Below the pieces are notes generated by a model. It made no database searches, was not told the DNA's origin, and was given only the letters and a program-made list of their open reading frames with translations. Shown here piece by piece: positions 34,743-43,523 of a stretch of DNA of 64,000 nucleotides. Numbering within the stretch: the first letter of the stretch is position 1; each line of letters starts with the position of its first letter. A program made the position numbers and the translations under genes. Origin of the DNA: Candidatus Geothrix skivensis (lineage in GTDB: Bacteria > Acidobacteriota > Holophagae > Holophagales > Holophagaceae). The stretch covers positions 62,001 to 126,000 of the forward strand of contig JADKIO010000006.1 in the NCBI GenBank assembly GCA_016721195.1, read 5' to 3'.

Positions 34743-36110
34743 TCAGGTCAGTGGCGGGATGGAGGGCGCTGGCTGGAGAAGGCGACCCGTGGGGGTTCCT
34801 GGCTGGGTGAGTTGTCCGTCCCGCACTCGGGTTTCACCGCGCAGCAGCACATGACGGAGGGACAGGGAGGTGGTGAAGCCCGGGAAGGCTTCGTGGGTGG
34901 TGGAGAGGGTGGAATGCAGGGGGCGCTCCGGCCCTCTGGGATCCAGGACGACGACATCGGCGTCCAGGCCGGGCTTCAGCGAGCCCTTGCGGTCCCCGAG
35001 GCCGGCCCGCCGTGCCGGGTTCAGGGAGACATGGGTGGAGAGGCCCAGGGCGGCGCGATCGGGATCATCCTCCCAGATCTTCCAGGTGACGTGCGGAAGG
35101 GAACCGAGGCCCGGCATGCCGTTGGGAACCGCTCGCAGATCCTGGCCGTCCCAGCTGTCCTTGTCCCGGGAGCAGAAGGGGCAGTGGTCCGTGGCGATGA
35201 TATCGGCGGCACCTTGCCGGATCAGTTCCAGGAAGGGCGCGCGGTCGCTGCGCAGGGGTGGTGAGCAGAGCCAGCGGTGGCCGTCCGCCCGGGCCAGCCA
35301 GGACTCGTCGAGGAACAGGTACTGGGGGCAGGTCTCGAAGCTGAGATCCCCCCTGCCCCGGTTCGCCACCAGATGCCGGGCTCCCTCCAGGGTGGAGACG
35401 TGGACCACATGCATTGCAGCCTGGTGGGCGATGGCGAGACCGGCCACCCGCTCAATGGCGACCACCTCCGCCGCCTCCGGCCGCAACCGGGCGTGGCTGA
35501 TGGGCTTCGACAGGTCCAGGCCCGAGGCATCCACGGCCTCGATGAGTTCGTCGTCTTCGCAGTGGATGAGGAACTGGGTGCCCAGGTGGCCTAGGCTCTG
35601 GAAGAGCGCTTCGATGCGATCGTAGCTGGCGTAGATGCCGGCCTTCTTGTAGGTGGTGTAGAGCTTCAGGGTGTGATACCCAGCGTGAACCAGGGTCCGC
35701 AGGGAGCCGATGTCCGCAGGACTGAAGGTGGTGGGGGTGAGGTGCCAGAGGACATCGCTGTGGCTGCGTCCCTCGGCCTTGGCCCGGGCCCGCGCCATGG
35801 CCGTGAGCAGCGTTTCCCCGGTCTCCTGGGTGACGAAGGTGCAAAGGGTGGTGACGCCATTCTCCAGGCCCACCCGGGTGGCGGATTCGTAGGTGTCGGC
35901 CAGGTAGAAGGGACCGATCTGATCATCCACGTGGGTGTGGAAGTCGATGAAGCCCGGCAGCACGTAGCAGCCCGCGGCCTCGATCACCCGATCGGCCGAG
36001 GCGGCCTCGATGGCACCCACTGCGGCGATGCGCTCGCCTTCGACCAGCACGTCCAGCGACTGGATGCGCCCATCGAGGGCCACGCGGCCGTTGCGGATGA
36101 GGGTCTTCAT
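34743..36110 (-). CDS. hydA: Dihydropyrimidinase/hydantoinase-type amidohydrolase
   Basis: This cyclic-amide hydrolase of the D-hydantoinase family has 455 residues. The binuclear metal site is visible: H58 and H60 in FHTHVD, the carboxylated lysine K149 in HTLKLYTTY, H183 in LIHCED, H237 in VVHVST and D308 in ATDHCPF. E. coli HyuA (YgeZ) holds this place in the yge locus and opens a hydantoin-like or imidazolone ring. The ATG overlaps the stop of the threonine-synthase-like gene (ATGA), and YgeW follows, so the ring-opened product may be its substrate. Confidence 0.9.
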   Translation of the reverse strand: MKTLIRNGRVALDGRIQSLDVLVEGERIAAVGAIEAASADRVIEAAGCYVLPGFIDFHTHVDDQIGPFYLADTYESATRVGLENGVTTLCTFVTQETGETLLTAMARARAKAEGRSHSDVLWHLTPTTFSPADIGSLRTLVHAGYHTLKLYTTYKKAGIYASYDRIEALFQSLGHLGTQFLIHCEDDELIEAVDASGLDLSKPISHARLRPEAAEVVAIERVAGLAIAHQAAMHVVHVSTLEGARHLVANRGRGDLSFETCPQYLFLDESWLARADGHRWLCSPPLRSDRAPFLELIRQGAADIIATDHCPFCSRDKDSWDGQDLRAVPNGMPGLGSLPHVTWKIWEDDPDRAALGLSTHVSLNPARRAGLGDRKGSLKPGLDADVVVLDPRGPERPLHSTLSTTHEAFPGFTTSLSLRHVLLRGETRVRDGQLTQPGTPTGRLLQPAPSIPPLT

Positions 36111-37321
36111 AGGGTCAGGGCTTCCAGCACCGGCGGTACGGCCAAGGGAATGCTGATGCGGGACAGGGGAGCCTCCACATCCTTGAGGCCGTGGCCCGTG
36201 GCCAGGATGACCACGGGACCCGAGCCGGTGATGCGGTTGGGACCGCCCTGGAGCTTGGTGAGCCCAGCCATCGCGGTGGCGCCCGCGGGTTCCGTGAAGA
36301 TGCCCGTGCGACCCGCCAGCTGGGCCTGGGCTTCCAGGATCTCTTCGTCGGTGACGGTGAGGGTCAGCCCTTGGCTTTCCTCGATGGCCCGGCGGGCGCC
36401 ATGGGCGTTGCTGGGGCAGGTGACGGAAATGGAATCCGCCCGGGTGGTGGGGTTGGTGGCGTCCGAGTAGACGCCCGATTCCACATAGCGGTGGATGGCG
36501 TCGGAGGTTTCCGCCTGGACGCCGATGAGCCGCGGCAGCCGATCGATGAGTCCGGCCCGCTGGAGGTCCACAAAGCCCTTGTGCACGCCGCCGAGGATCA
36601 CGCCGTCCCCCACGGAGACCAGGATCGCTTCCGGCACCTGGAAGCCCAGCTGGGCCCAGATCTCCAGGCTGACGGTCTTCTTGCCTTCGATGGTGAGGGG
36701 ATGGTAGGCGGTGTTGCGGTTGAGGCCGCCACGCTTCGCCGTGTACTCCAGCGACAGGGCGAAGGCGTCATCGTAGGTGCCCTGGATGGGCACGACCTGG
36801 GCGCCATAGAGGACCATCTGCACCAGCTTGGCCTTCGGTGCCTTCTCGGGCACGAAGATGAGGGCCCTGGTGGAGGTGGAGGCGCACACGGCCGCCAGGG
36901 CCGAGGCCGCGTTGCCCGTGGAGGCCGCCACGATGAGCTCCATGCCCAGGCGGCGGGCTTCCGCCACCACCAGGAAGGAGGCGCGATCCTTGAGGCTGCC
37001 GCTGGGGTTCAGGCCGTCGTTCTTGACCCAGAGGCTGGACAGGCCCAGCTCCGCACCCAGCCGGTCCACGCGCCCCAGGGGCGTGTTCCCCACGGGAATG
37101 GGAGGATGGAATTCCGGCTCGACCGGACAGAAGAGGTTCCAGTCCGGGTTGGCGCGATCGAAGTCGCGGTGGATGGCTTCGTAGTCGAAGACCGCCTCCA
37201 GCACACCCAGGAGCGGAATGCCGGGCCGGTAGGCCTCGCCGCACACGGAGCAGAGGTAGCGCACCGCATCCCGGGCGTAGGTGCGCCCGCAGTCCGTGCA
37301 CCGGTAGGAGAAGGGGGTCAT
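36107..37321 (-). CDS. Threonine-synthase-like PLP enzyme with N-terminal zinc ribbon
   Basis: The 404-residue fold-type II PLP protein has a CxxC-x12-CxxC zinc ribbon at the N-terminus (C8, C11, C24, C27), the PLP lysine K111 in SGSLKDRAS and the STGN loop near residue 134. True threonine synthases share these features, but the position at the head of the hydantoinase-ygeW genes and the lack of threonine genes nearby suggest a catabolic ammonia-lyase or beta-replacement role. It is a candidate stand-in for YgeX. AAGGA lies about seven bases upstream, and the tsx terminator lies just upstream. Confidence 0.72.
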   Translation of the reverse strand: MTPFSYRCTDCGRTYARDAVRYLCSVCGEAYRPGIPLLGVLEAVFDYEAIHRDFDRANPDWNLFCPVEPEFHPPIPVGNTPLGRVDRLGAELGLSSLWVKNDGLNPSGSLKDRASFLVVAEARRLGMELIVAASTGNAASALAAVCASTSTRALIFVPEKAPKAKLVQMVLYGAQVVPIQGTYDDAFALSLEYTAKRGGLNRNTAYHPLTIEGKKTVSLEIWAQLGFQVPEAILVSVGDGVILGGVHKGFVDLQRAGLIDRLPRLIGVQAETSDAIHRYVESGVYSDATNPTTRADSISVTCPSNAHGARRAIEESQGLTLTVTDEEILEAQAQLAGRTGIFTEPAGATAMAGLTKLQGGPNRITGSGPVVILATGHGLKDVEAPLSRISIPLAVPPVLEALTL

Positions 37322-37344
37322 GCAGATCCTTGGATGGAAAGGAA

Positions 37345-37376
37345 AGCCCGCGCGGAGGTGACCCGCCGCGCGGGCT
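37345..37376 (-). terminator. Terminator hairpin of the Tsx-like gene
   Basis: An 11-bp GC-rich inverted repeat (37345-37355 and 37366-37376) lies 12 bases past the tsx stop. Read on the minus strand it is followed by TTTCCTTTCC, a modest T-rich tract. It probably separates tsx from the threonine-synthase-like operon. Confidence 0.75.
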
Positions 37377-37387
37377 GGCGGTGCTGT

Positions 37388-38299
37388 CTAGAAGTGGATT
37401 TCCAGTGCCGCCATGACGCAGGTGGTCTTGGGGTTCACGCCGGCGCCGGTGCCGGAGGCATTGGCTGCGGCAACGGTGGAGTAGGTGGGATCACCGAACT
37501 TGTTGTCCCAGTACTCGAAGCCGGGGCCGATCAGCCAGGTGCCCTTCTTGGTGCCGAGGACCGGGCTGATGTCGAACATCCAGTAGCCGCGGAACAGGGT
37601 CTCGAGCTTGGTCTCGACGCCGGAACCATCCTTGCCCTTGGCGCCGGTGAAGGTGGCAAAGCCCTTGACGGACGTGTTGACGGGACCCAGGGCCACGGGG
37701 ATGCCCCAGGCCGCGGCCACCTGGTAGGTGGTGTCGAAGAGGACATCAGTCCGGCCGCCCCTGGGGATCGCGAACCCACCGAAGGCGTTGTGGTTCTTCT
37801 CTCGGTAGGCCAGCAAGGCGACGTTCAGGAAGCCCGGTACTTTGAAAGAGAAGGAGGGGCCGGCCATCAGCTTGTAGACGGCGGGGGCGAAGGTGGTGTT
37901 CTTCGCGGCGTAGTCGAAGCCGAAGGTGAAGTCCATGCCGCGCACGGGACCGAAGTCGATCTTGGTGCCGAAGACCTTGCCCAGGTTCAGGCTGTGCTTG
38001 TAGGAAACGTAGACCTCGTGGGCGCCCTGCTTCTGGAAGTTGGCGTTGTTCTGGGCGTTGTTGGAGGGATCCGTGGCGCTGGAGGTCAGCATGTCCACGC
38101 TGAAGAAGTTGCCCCCCAGGGAATAGCCCGAAGCATGGGTCAGGTTGAAGATGTTCTTGGCCATGGAATCAGGGTTGGCCGGTTCCTGGAATTTCTGGCC
38201 GTAGCGGTAGCCGAAGGAGGTGTCGCTCCAGTCGGCGGCGCTGACGGGGAGGGCGGCCAGGGCGATGATGCCCAGGGCGGTGAGGGTGAGTTTGTTCAT
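37388..38299 (-). CDS. tsx: Tsx-like outer-membrane nucleoside channel
   Basis: The 303-residue protein has a signal peptide (about residues 1-21, cleavage VSA-AD) and then a beta-barrel-like sequence with alternating aromatic residues and a final aromatic residue (EIHF), as in outer-membrane proteins. The segments WSDTSFGYRYG and NIFNLTHASGYSLGGNFFSVDML match the Channel_Tsx family of nucleoside-specific porins. It would bring nucleosides to the two BMP-type importers. The ATG at 38299 has GGAG seven bases upstream. The open frame upstream of it is not credible as protein. It has its own terminator and probably its own promoter. Confidence 0.87.
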   Translation of the reverse strand: MNKLTLTALGIIALAALPVSAADWSDTSFGYRYGQKFQEPANPDSMAKNIFNLTHASGYSLGGNFFSVDMLTSSATDPSNNAQNNANFQKQGAHEVYVSYKHSLNLGKVFGTKIDFGPVRGMDFTFGFDYAAKNTTFAPAVYKLMAGPSFSFKVPGFLNVALLAYREKNHNAFGGFAIPRGGRTDVLFDTTYQVAAAWGIPVALGPVNTSVKGFATFTGAKGKDGSGVETKLETLFRGYWMFDISPVLGTKKGTWLIGPGFEYWDNKFGDPTYSTVAAANASGTGAGVNPKTTCVMAALEIHF

Positions 38300-38540
38300 G
38301 CGTGTCTCCGGTGGAGTGGGTGGCCAGGAGTTCCTGGTCCGCACGTTGGGGTGGGGGGTGGGGGTGAAGCGGGTGCGGCAGGGGCTTTGGTGAAGCAAAC
38401 CCGTGCGTGAGTTGTTACAGGATGGACATCCACCAGGAGCTGGAACATCGGCTGGGTGCATGCACGGGTTCCGACTGTGGAAGGGCCCACCAATTCTGGT
38501 TTTTCAAGGAAAGGTTATGATAGAAACCCCTAGGGTCAAC
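38300..38540. other. Leader region of tsx
   Basis: About 240 non-coding bases separate ygfK from tsx. A TATCAT hexamer on the minus strand (plus ATGATA at 38517-38522) could be a -10. A TTGACC hexamer lies 11 bases before it, too close for a standard -35. The long leader (over 200 bases) is GC-rich and could fold, but I recognise no riboswitch. Confidence 0.35.
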
Positions 38541-38567
38541 AAAAAATTTCGCTAAGAGAAATTTTTT
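38541..38567 (-). terminator. AT-rich terminator hairpin at the end of ygfK
   Basis: A perfect 10-bp inverted repeat, AAAAAATTTC (38541-38550) and GAAATTTTTT (38558-38567), has a 7-base loop and overlaps the ygfK stop codon. The T-rich arm would serve as the U-tract on the minus strand. It is an AT-rich island in a GC-rich neighbourhood and probably ends the xdhD-ygeY-ygfK transcript. Confidence 0.72.
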
Positions 38568-41500
38568 ACCTAGAGGCGGAAACCAGGGCCGGAAGTGCTT
38601 TCTCCACACTCAGCAGCGCGATGAGCGTGGCGCAGGCCTGCAGGTCGACCTGGGTGCCCTCGGGCAGGACCGCCACGGCCTTCCAATCCAGCAGGGCCCA
38701 GGTCCCAACCTGCAGTCGCACGGTGACCTGCTCGGTCTGGTACTGGGCTGTGTCGCCGGTCACATCTAGGCTCAGGAACCTGCCGCCCAGCCGCGCCTCA
38801 ATGAGGAGCCCAGCGGGCCGGCGGGTGAGGCGGAAGGCGTCGCCCCTGGCCTCCCGGAAGCCCTCCTCGTCGATCCAGAAGCGGGGCTTGTCCTTGTAGG
38901 GGGCGCCCGCGGCGGGGCAGAAGGTATCGCAGTTGCCGCACTCGTTGCAGTAGTCGGCGATGTTGAGGGTCTGGACCCGCTGATCCACCGAAAAGGCCTG
39001 GGCGCCCTCGGCCACCAGTCGACCCATCCGCTGCACCAGCCTGGGCAGCTGCAGGCTGAAGGGCTCGATGCCGTAGGCCATGTTGGCCCGGTTGGGGCAG
39101 ACCGTGACGCAGAGGCTGCAGAGGTCGTCGCAGTCCAGGCAGCGGCTGGCCTCCAGGGCCGCGGATTCCGCCGTGAAGGGCTTGAGCACCTCGTCGAAGC
39201 CGTGCCGGTCCGTGAGGGGCAGCACGGGCACCTTCTGGGCCCCCACCAGGCGGCCCTTCTTCTCCATGAGGGCCGCGTCCGCCTGGCCCTTCTCCAGCAG
39301 GGGTTCGGCCTTCAATTCCACGCCGTGGCGGCTGGCGATGCCCTCGGCCACCGCCCGGCCATCGGCGATGGCCAGGATCACCGAAGAAGCGCCATGCACC
39401 ACGTCGCCGCCCGCAAAGAGGCCGGGCACCGACGTCTCCCGGGTGTGGGGATCCACCACCAGGTAGCCGTTGCGGTTCCGCTGGACCTCCAGGCCTTCCA
39501 GGAAGTCCAGCACCGCCTCCTGGCTGATGGCCGAGATGATGGTATCGGCGGGCAGCAGCACTTCGCTGCCTTCCACGGGCACGGGGCGGGGCCTGCCGGA
39601 GGCATCCCGTTCGCCCAGGCGCATCTGCGTGCAGCGCAGGCCGGTCACGCGGCCGCCGGCCGAAACGACGGAGGCCGGAGCCACCAGGTCCCGGATCTTG
39701 ATGCCTTCTTCGATGCAGTCATGGACCTCAGCGGGGTCCGCGGGCATCTGGGCCCGGGTGCGGCGGTAGACGATGGTCACTTCGCCCCCCGGCACCAGCC
39801 GGATGGCCGAGCGCACCGCATCCATGGCGGAGTTGCCCGCGCCGATGACCAGGATGCGCCTACCCAGGTCCATGGGCGTGCCAGCCCGCACCTTGTCCAG
39901 GAAGTCCAGGGCGTCCATGACGCCGGGGGTATCCTCGCCGGGGATCCCCAGGCGCTTGCCCTTCTGGGCTCCCACCGCCAGGAAGACGTTCTGGTAGTCC
40001 CGGCGCAGCCCCGCCAGGGTGAAATCCCGGCCCAGCACCTGACCCAGGTGGATCTGCACACCCAGCTCCCGCAGGCGCACCAGATCCCCTTCGAGGGTCT
40101 CGTTCGGAAGGCGGTAGGCCGGGATGAGACCGCCCACCATGCCGCCCAGTTCCTGCTTGGCTTCGAAGACCTCGGGCTCGAAGCCCATCTTGGCCAGGAA
40201 GTAGGCCGCGGACAGCCCGGAGGGACCGGCCCCCACGATGGCCACCTTCACGCCCAGGGGCTGGCCCCGCACCTCGGCGGGGAGTTTGCCCGCAGCCTCG
40301 AAGGCGAAGCGCTTGATCTCGCGGATGGCCAGGGGCGCGTCGTAGAAGTTGCGGACGCAGCGCTCGGTGCAGGGGTGGTCGCAGACGCTGCCGGTGATGG
40401 CCGGCTGGGGGTTGGTGCGGAGGATCACTTCCATGGCCTCAGCGGGCTTGCCGTGGGCCACCAGCCACAGGTAGTCGGGGATGTTCTGGTTGGTGGGGCA
40501 GGCGTCCACGCAGGGGGCGTTGATGCAGTCGAAGTGGCCCAGGGGACGGTCGCCCTTGAAGTCCAGGGGCCGGAGGCGGCGCACGTAGGCCTCGTCCCCA
40601 AGCACCTTCACGGCATGCCGGGCCAGGTTGAAGCGGGCCCCATGCCCGCCGGAGCTGGCCTGGACGAAGGCATCGAGGCTGTCTGCCCCGACCTCGTCCA
40701 TGGCGGCCTCGAGGTTCACCAGGTACTGCTGGAGGCGGGCGTAGCCGCCGGGTTTCAGCAGATCCGTGCAGACCGTCACGGGACCCAGGTTGTCGGCGAT
40801 GAGCTCCGGGAAGTTGCGGGCATCGGCGCCGCCACAGAAGCTGAGGGGCACGTGCCCCGCCGTCTCCTCCATCACCTGATGGGCCAACGTGAGGGTGAGC
40901 GGGTGCAGGGCCCGACCCGACAGGTACATCATCTTTTCGCTGGTGGGGAAGACAGGCCGGTGGTTCACCACTTCAAGGGTGTTGGTGAGCTTGAGGCCGA
41001 AGCTGTTCTCCGTGCCCTTGGCCACCTGGGCCAGGCGCTTGACCATGGCCATGGCGTCGTCCCACTTGGGATCGTGGCCGAAGGCTTCGTCGGGCACGGT
41101 GATGTCGAAGCCGAGGGTATCGTTCAGCAACCCACGCAGGCGCTCGGGACCCAGCAGGGTGGGATTGAGCTTTACCCAGGTGTGCACGCCCAGTTCCGTG
41201 AGCAGGAACTTGGCGATGCGCTCGATCTCCGCCGGGGGGCAACCGTGCATGGTGGAGAGGGTGATCTGGTTGGACAGCTCGGTGGGGATGGCGATGTCCC
41301 GCACGCCAGGGTAGATCTTGGCCACGGTGTCGATGGCTTCCGCCAGGCGGGGGCCCGCATTCCGCATGTCCGCGATGAACTTCTGGACTCGGGGATGCTG
41401 GATGCCCTCCAGGTTGTAGCCCACGCTCATGCTGAAGTGGGTGCCGGGATCCTTGAGCCCCAGCTTGTGCGCCAGGGCATGGATGAGCACCCAGCCGTTG

Positions 41501-41868
41501 AGGTACTCCGTGAAGGATTCCTCGAGCTTCAGCTCCTGGGACCACTCGCAGTTGTAGGTCTCGTCGGCGGCGTCGATGCAGGGCCGGGCCACCTCGATCT
41601 CGTCGAGGATCTGAACGGTCTTCAGCTCGATGAACCGGGCGCCGCACAGCCAGCTGGACACGATGTTCTGGGAGAGCTGGGTGTGCGGACCCGCGGCCAC
41701 GCCCAGGGGCGCGGCCACGGTGTGCCCGAACATCTCCCGCGCCAGCCTGGCGTGGGGGATCTGGAAGTTCTGCTTCGGGATGCCGAGGACGTCATCCCGG
41801 TGATCCAGCTCATGGAAGATCCAGCCGCTGAGCAGCTCGAGGGAAGCGGAGCGGAAGGCTTTTTCCAT
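38566..41868 (-). CDS. ygfK: YgfK-type putative oxidoreductase (so-called selenate reductase subunit)
   Basis: This large iron-sulfur flavoprotein has 1100 residues. The domains in order are a dihydroorotate/dihydropyrimidine-dehydrogenase-like barrel (about 1-430), a GltD-like module with cysteine clusters at about 448-504, FAD-binding GAGPSG (546-551) and NAD(P)-binding GAGNSA (676-681), then a ferredoxin region with cysteines at 910-924 and 974-984. In E. coli YgfK was named a selenate reductase subunit, but clusters like this tie it to anaerobic purine breakdown, where it could reduce a purine or dihydropurine ring with NADPH. The exact reaction is not settled. It lies 48 bases after ygeY. 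Confidence 0.9.
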   Translation of the reverse strand: MEKAFRSASLELLSGWIFHELDHRDDVLGIPKQNFQIPHARLAREMFGHTVAAPLGVAAGPHTQLSQNIVSSWLCGARFIELKTVQILDEIEVARPCIDAADETYNCEWSQELKLEESFTEYLNGWVLIHALAHKLGLKDPGTHFSMSVGYNLEGIQHPRVQKFIADMRNAGPRLAEAIDTVAKIYPGVRDIAIPTELSNQITLSTMHGCPPAEIERIAKFLLTELGVHTWVKLNPTLLGPERLRGLLNDTLGFDITVPDEAFGHDPKWDDAMAMVKRLAQVAKGTENSFGLKLTNTLEVVNHRPVFPTSEKMMYLSGRALHPLTLTLAHQVMEETAGHVPLSFCGGADARNFPELIADNLGPVTVCTDLLKPGGYARLQQYLVNLEAAMDEVGADSLDAFVQASSGGHGARFNLARHAVKVLGDEAYVRRLRPLDFKGDRPLGHFDCINAPCVDACPTNQNIPDYLWLVAHGKPAEAMEVILRTNPQPAITGSVCDHPCTERCVRNFYDAPLAIREIKRFAFEAAGKLPAEVRGQPLGVKVAIVGAGPSGLSAAYFLAKMGFEPEVFEAKQELGGMVGGLIPAYRLPNETLEGDLVRLRELGVQIHLGQVLGRDFTLAGLRRDYQNVFLAVGAQKGKRLGIPGEDTPGVMDALDFLDKVRAGTPMDLGRRILVIGAGNSAMDAVRSAIRLVPGGEVTIVYRRTRAQMPADPAEVHDCIEEGIKIRDLVAPASVVSAGGRVTGLRCTQMRLGERDASGRPRPVPVEGSEVLLPADTIISAISQEAVLDFLEGLEVQRNRNGYLVVDPHTRETSVPGLFAGGDVVHGASSVILAIADGRAVAEGIASRHGVELKAEPLLEKGQADAALMEKKGRLVGAQKVPVLPLTDRHGFDEVLKPFTAESAALEASRCLDCDDLCSLCVTVCPNRANMAYGIEPFSLQLPRLVQRMGRLVAEGAQAFSVDQRVQTLNIADYCNECGNCDTFCPAAGAPYKDKPRFWIDEEGFREARGDAFRLTRRPAGLLIEARLGGRFLSLDVTGDTAQYQTEQVTVRLQVGTWALLDWKAVAVLPEGTQVDLQACATLIALLSVEKALPALVSASR

Positions 41869-41916
41869 GGTGCCGGTGACCTCGTGATGCCAATAACAGG
41901 GTACGGTGCGGCGGGA

Positions 41917-43452
41917 CTAGAGGTTGCCGGCGTAGACGCTGGGGAAGCGGGCGAGGAAGGCGGAGCAGTGCTGCAGCTCGCGCTCATCCAGGCATTCCCC
42001 GATCTTGTGGGTGTTCTGCTCGATGCCGGGGCCGAAGCCGATCATGGCCGGGTGTTTGTAGACCTCGTTGACCACCCAGTTCTTCTTCACGCTGCCGGGG
42101 ATGTCGGCGTCCTTGGGCACGGGGAAGCCCACACCGTCCGTGGAGAAGACCCAGCGGTCCACCCGGGGCTCCTTGGTGAGCACGCCGCCGGAGCCGATCT
42201 TGCCATCCACATGGGGGCTGATCACCTTGCGGTAGGTGCTGGTGGCCGCCTGCACGGCGGGGTGCTCCTCGGGGGTGAGCCAGCCCAGGTAGACCTGGGG
42301 GTTGTTGAGGACATAGCCCTTCCAGGAGGCGTCCGTGTAGGTGGGGATGGTGACGTCCACGGAGAGGCCGGCCTTGCGGGCCGTGGCGACCGCGTCCAGG
42401 GCCTCCACATCGGCGCAGGACTGCTCGGGGGTCTCGCCAATGGTCAGGCGGCGGTCGAAGCGGAAGGTGAACTTCTCCGGCACGGCGCAGTCGCTGGGTG
42501 TGTCGAGCCGGGCCCAGGAGGCGGTGCGGGTGCCGTGGCCCAGGAACTTGTCGTCCTTGAAGCCGATGCGCTGGTCGTACTTCTCGGCCGCCTCCTTCAC
42601 GATGGCGCCCCCGAACTCCAGGGGGTTCTTGCCTTCCCAGGGCATGGAGCCATGGCAGGACTTGCCGGTGACAGTGACCTCGATCTGCATGCGGCCCCGC
42701 TGGCCGCGGTAGATGCCCAGGGCACCATTCTTCGAACAGCCGGAGCCGTCCGTGAGGATGACCACGTCCGGGATGACCGCGGCCTTGGCGGTGGGGAAGA
42801 CCTTGCGGACGAGATACATGGGCCCGGCGCCGTCATTGTCCTCTTCGCAGGCCGTGGCGTAGGAGTAGACGATGGAGCCCTTCAGCGCGCCCTCCCCTTC
42901 CAACTCCAGGAGGATCTTGGTGGCGATGGCCGCGGAAACCACGCCGCCCAGCTGGTCCGCGGAACCGCGACCGAAGATGAGGTGGTTCCACTCGCTTTCG
43001 GCGGGCAGGAAGCCCAGCTCCTTCTTCAGGAACTCCTTGTTGACCTTGGCGGGGTCGATGATGCCGTTGAAGCAGTCCACACCCACGACCTTGTCCAGCC
43101 ACTGGGCCCGCAGGGGCTTCACCGTGTCGGTGTGGCCGTCGATGTAGATGACCTTCTTCTGGTCCGAGGGAATGCCGTCCTTGGGATCCTCCACCCGCCA
43201 CACCAGGTTGCCGAAGTCATCGAAGAATACGTCCTCGGGGTTGCGCACGGCCTTGATCTCGATGACCTTCTTGCGGAGGTACTCCAGGCGGGGGAACTCG
43301 TGGTTGGACGTGCCGCAGGCGGGATCGCCGCCCTGGTCCACGGGCTTGTCCACGTAGTCGGCGGGAATCCGGATGGCCTCCTTCAGCATCTCCGAGGCGA
43401 GGGGCAGGTATTTGGCTGCCAGTTCCGCAATGCGGGCATCAAGGTTGGACAT
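41917..43452 (-). CDS. ygeY: YgeY-type M20 metallohydrolase
   Basis: The 511-residue zinc-dependent hydrolase is of the M20/ArgE/DapE family, usually annotated as selenium metabolism hydrolase YgeY. The metal site is marked by YIDGHTDTV, the next metal aspartate in GRGSADQLGG and the EE pair in TACEEDNDGAG. Family members cleave amide bonds of N-acyl or carbamoyl amino acids, so hydrolysis of a ureide from purine ring opening fits. It is about 90-100 residues longer than the usual 400. GGAG lies seven bases before the ATG. It follows xdhD by 71 bases and precedes ygfK. Confidence 0.9.
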   Translation of the reverse strand: MSNLDARIAELAAKYLPLASEMLKEAIRIPADYVDKPVDQGGDPACGTSNHEFPRLEYLRKKVIEIKAVRNPEDVFFDDFGNLVWRVEDPKDGIPSDQKKVIYIDGHTDTVKPLRAQWLDKVVGVDCFNGIIDPAKVNKEFLKKELGFLPAESEWNHLIFGRGSADQLGGVVSAAIATKILLELEGEGALKGSIVYSYATACEEDNDGAGPMYLVRKVFPTAKAAVIPDVVILTDGSGCSKNGALGIYRGQRGRMQIEVTVTGKSCHGSMPWEGKNPLEFGGAIVKEAAEKYDQRIGFKDDKFLGHGTRTASWARLDTPSDCAVPEKFTFRFDRRLTIGETPEQSCADVEALDAVATARKAGLSVDVTIPTYTDASWKGYVLNNPQVYLGWLTPEEHPAVQAATSTYRKVISPHVDGKIGSGGVLTKEPRVDRWVFSTDGVGFPVPKDADIPGSVKKNWVVNEVYKHPAMIGFGPGIEQNTHKIGECLDERELQHCSAFLARFPSVYAGNL

Positions 43453-43523
43453 GAAGGGGCTCCGTGGGGGATGGGGGTCGAGGCACCGGCGCGGGGCCGG
43501 CCCGTGGGGAATGGCGCAGAAAA

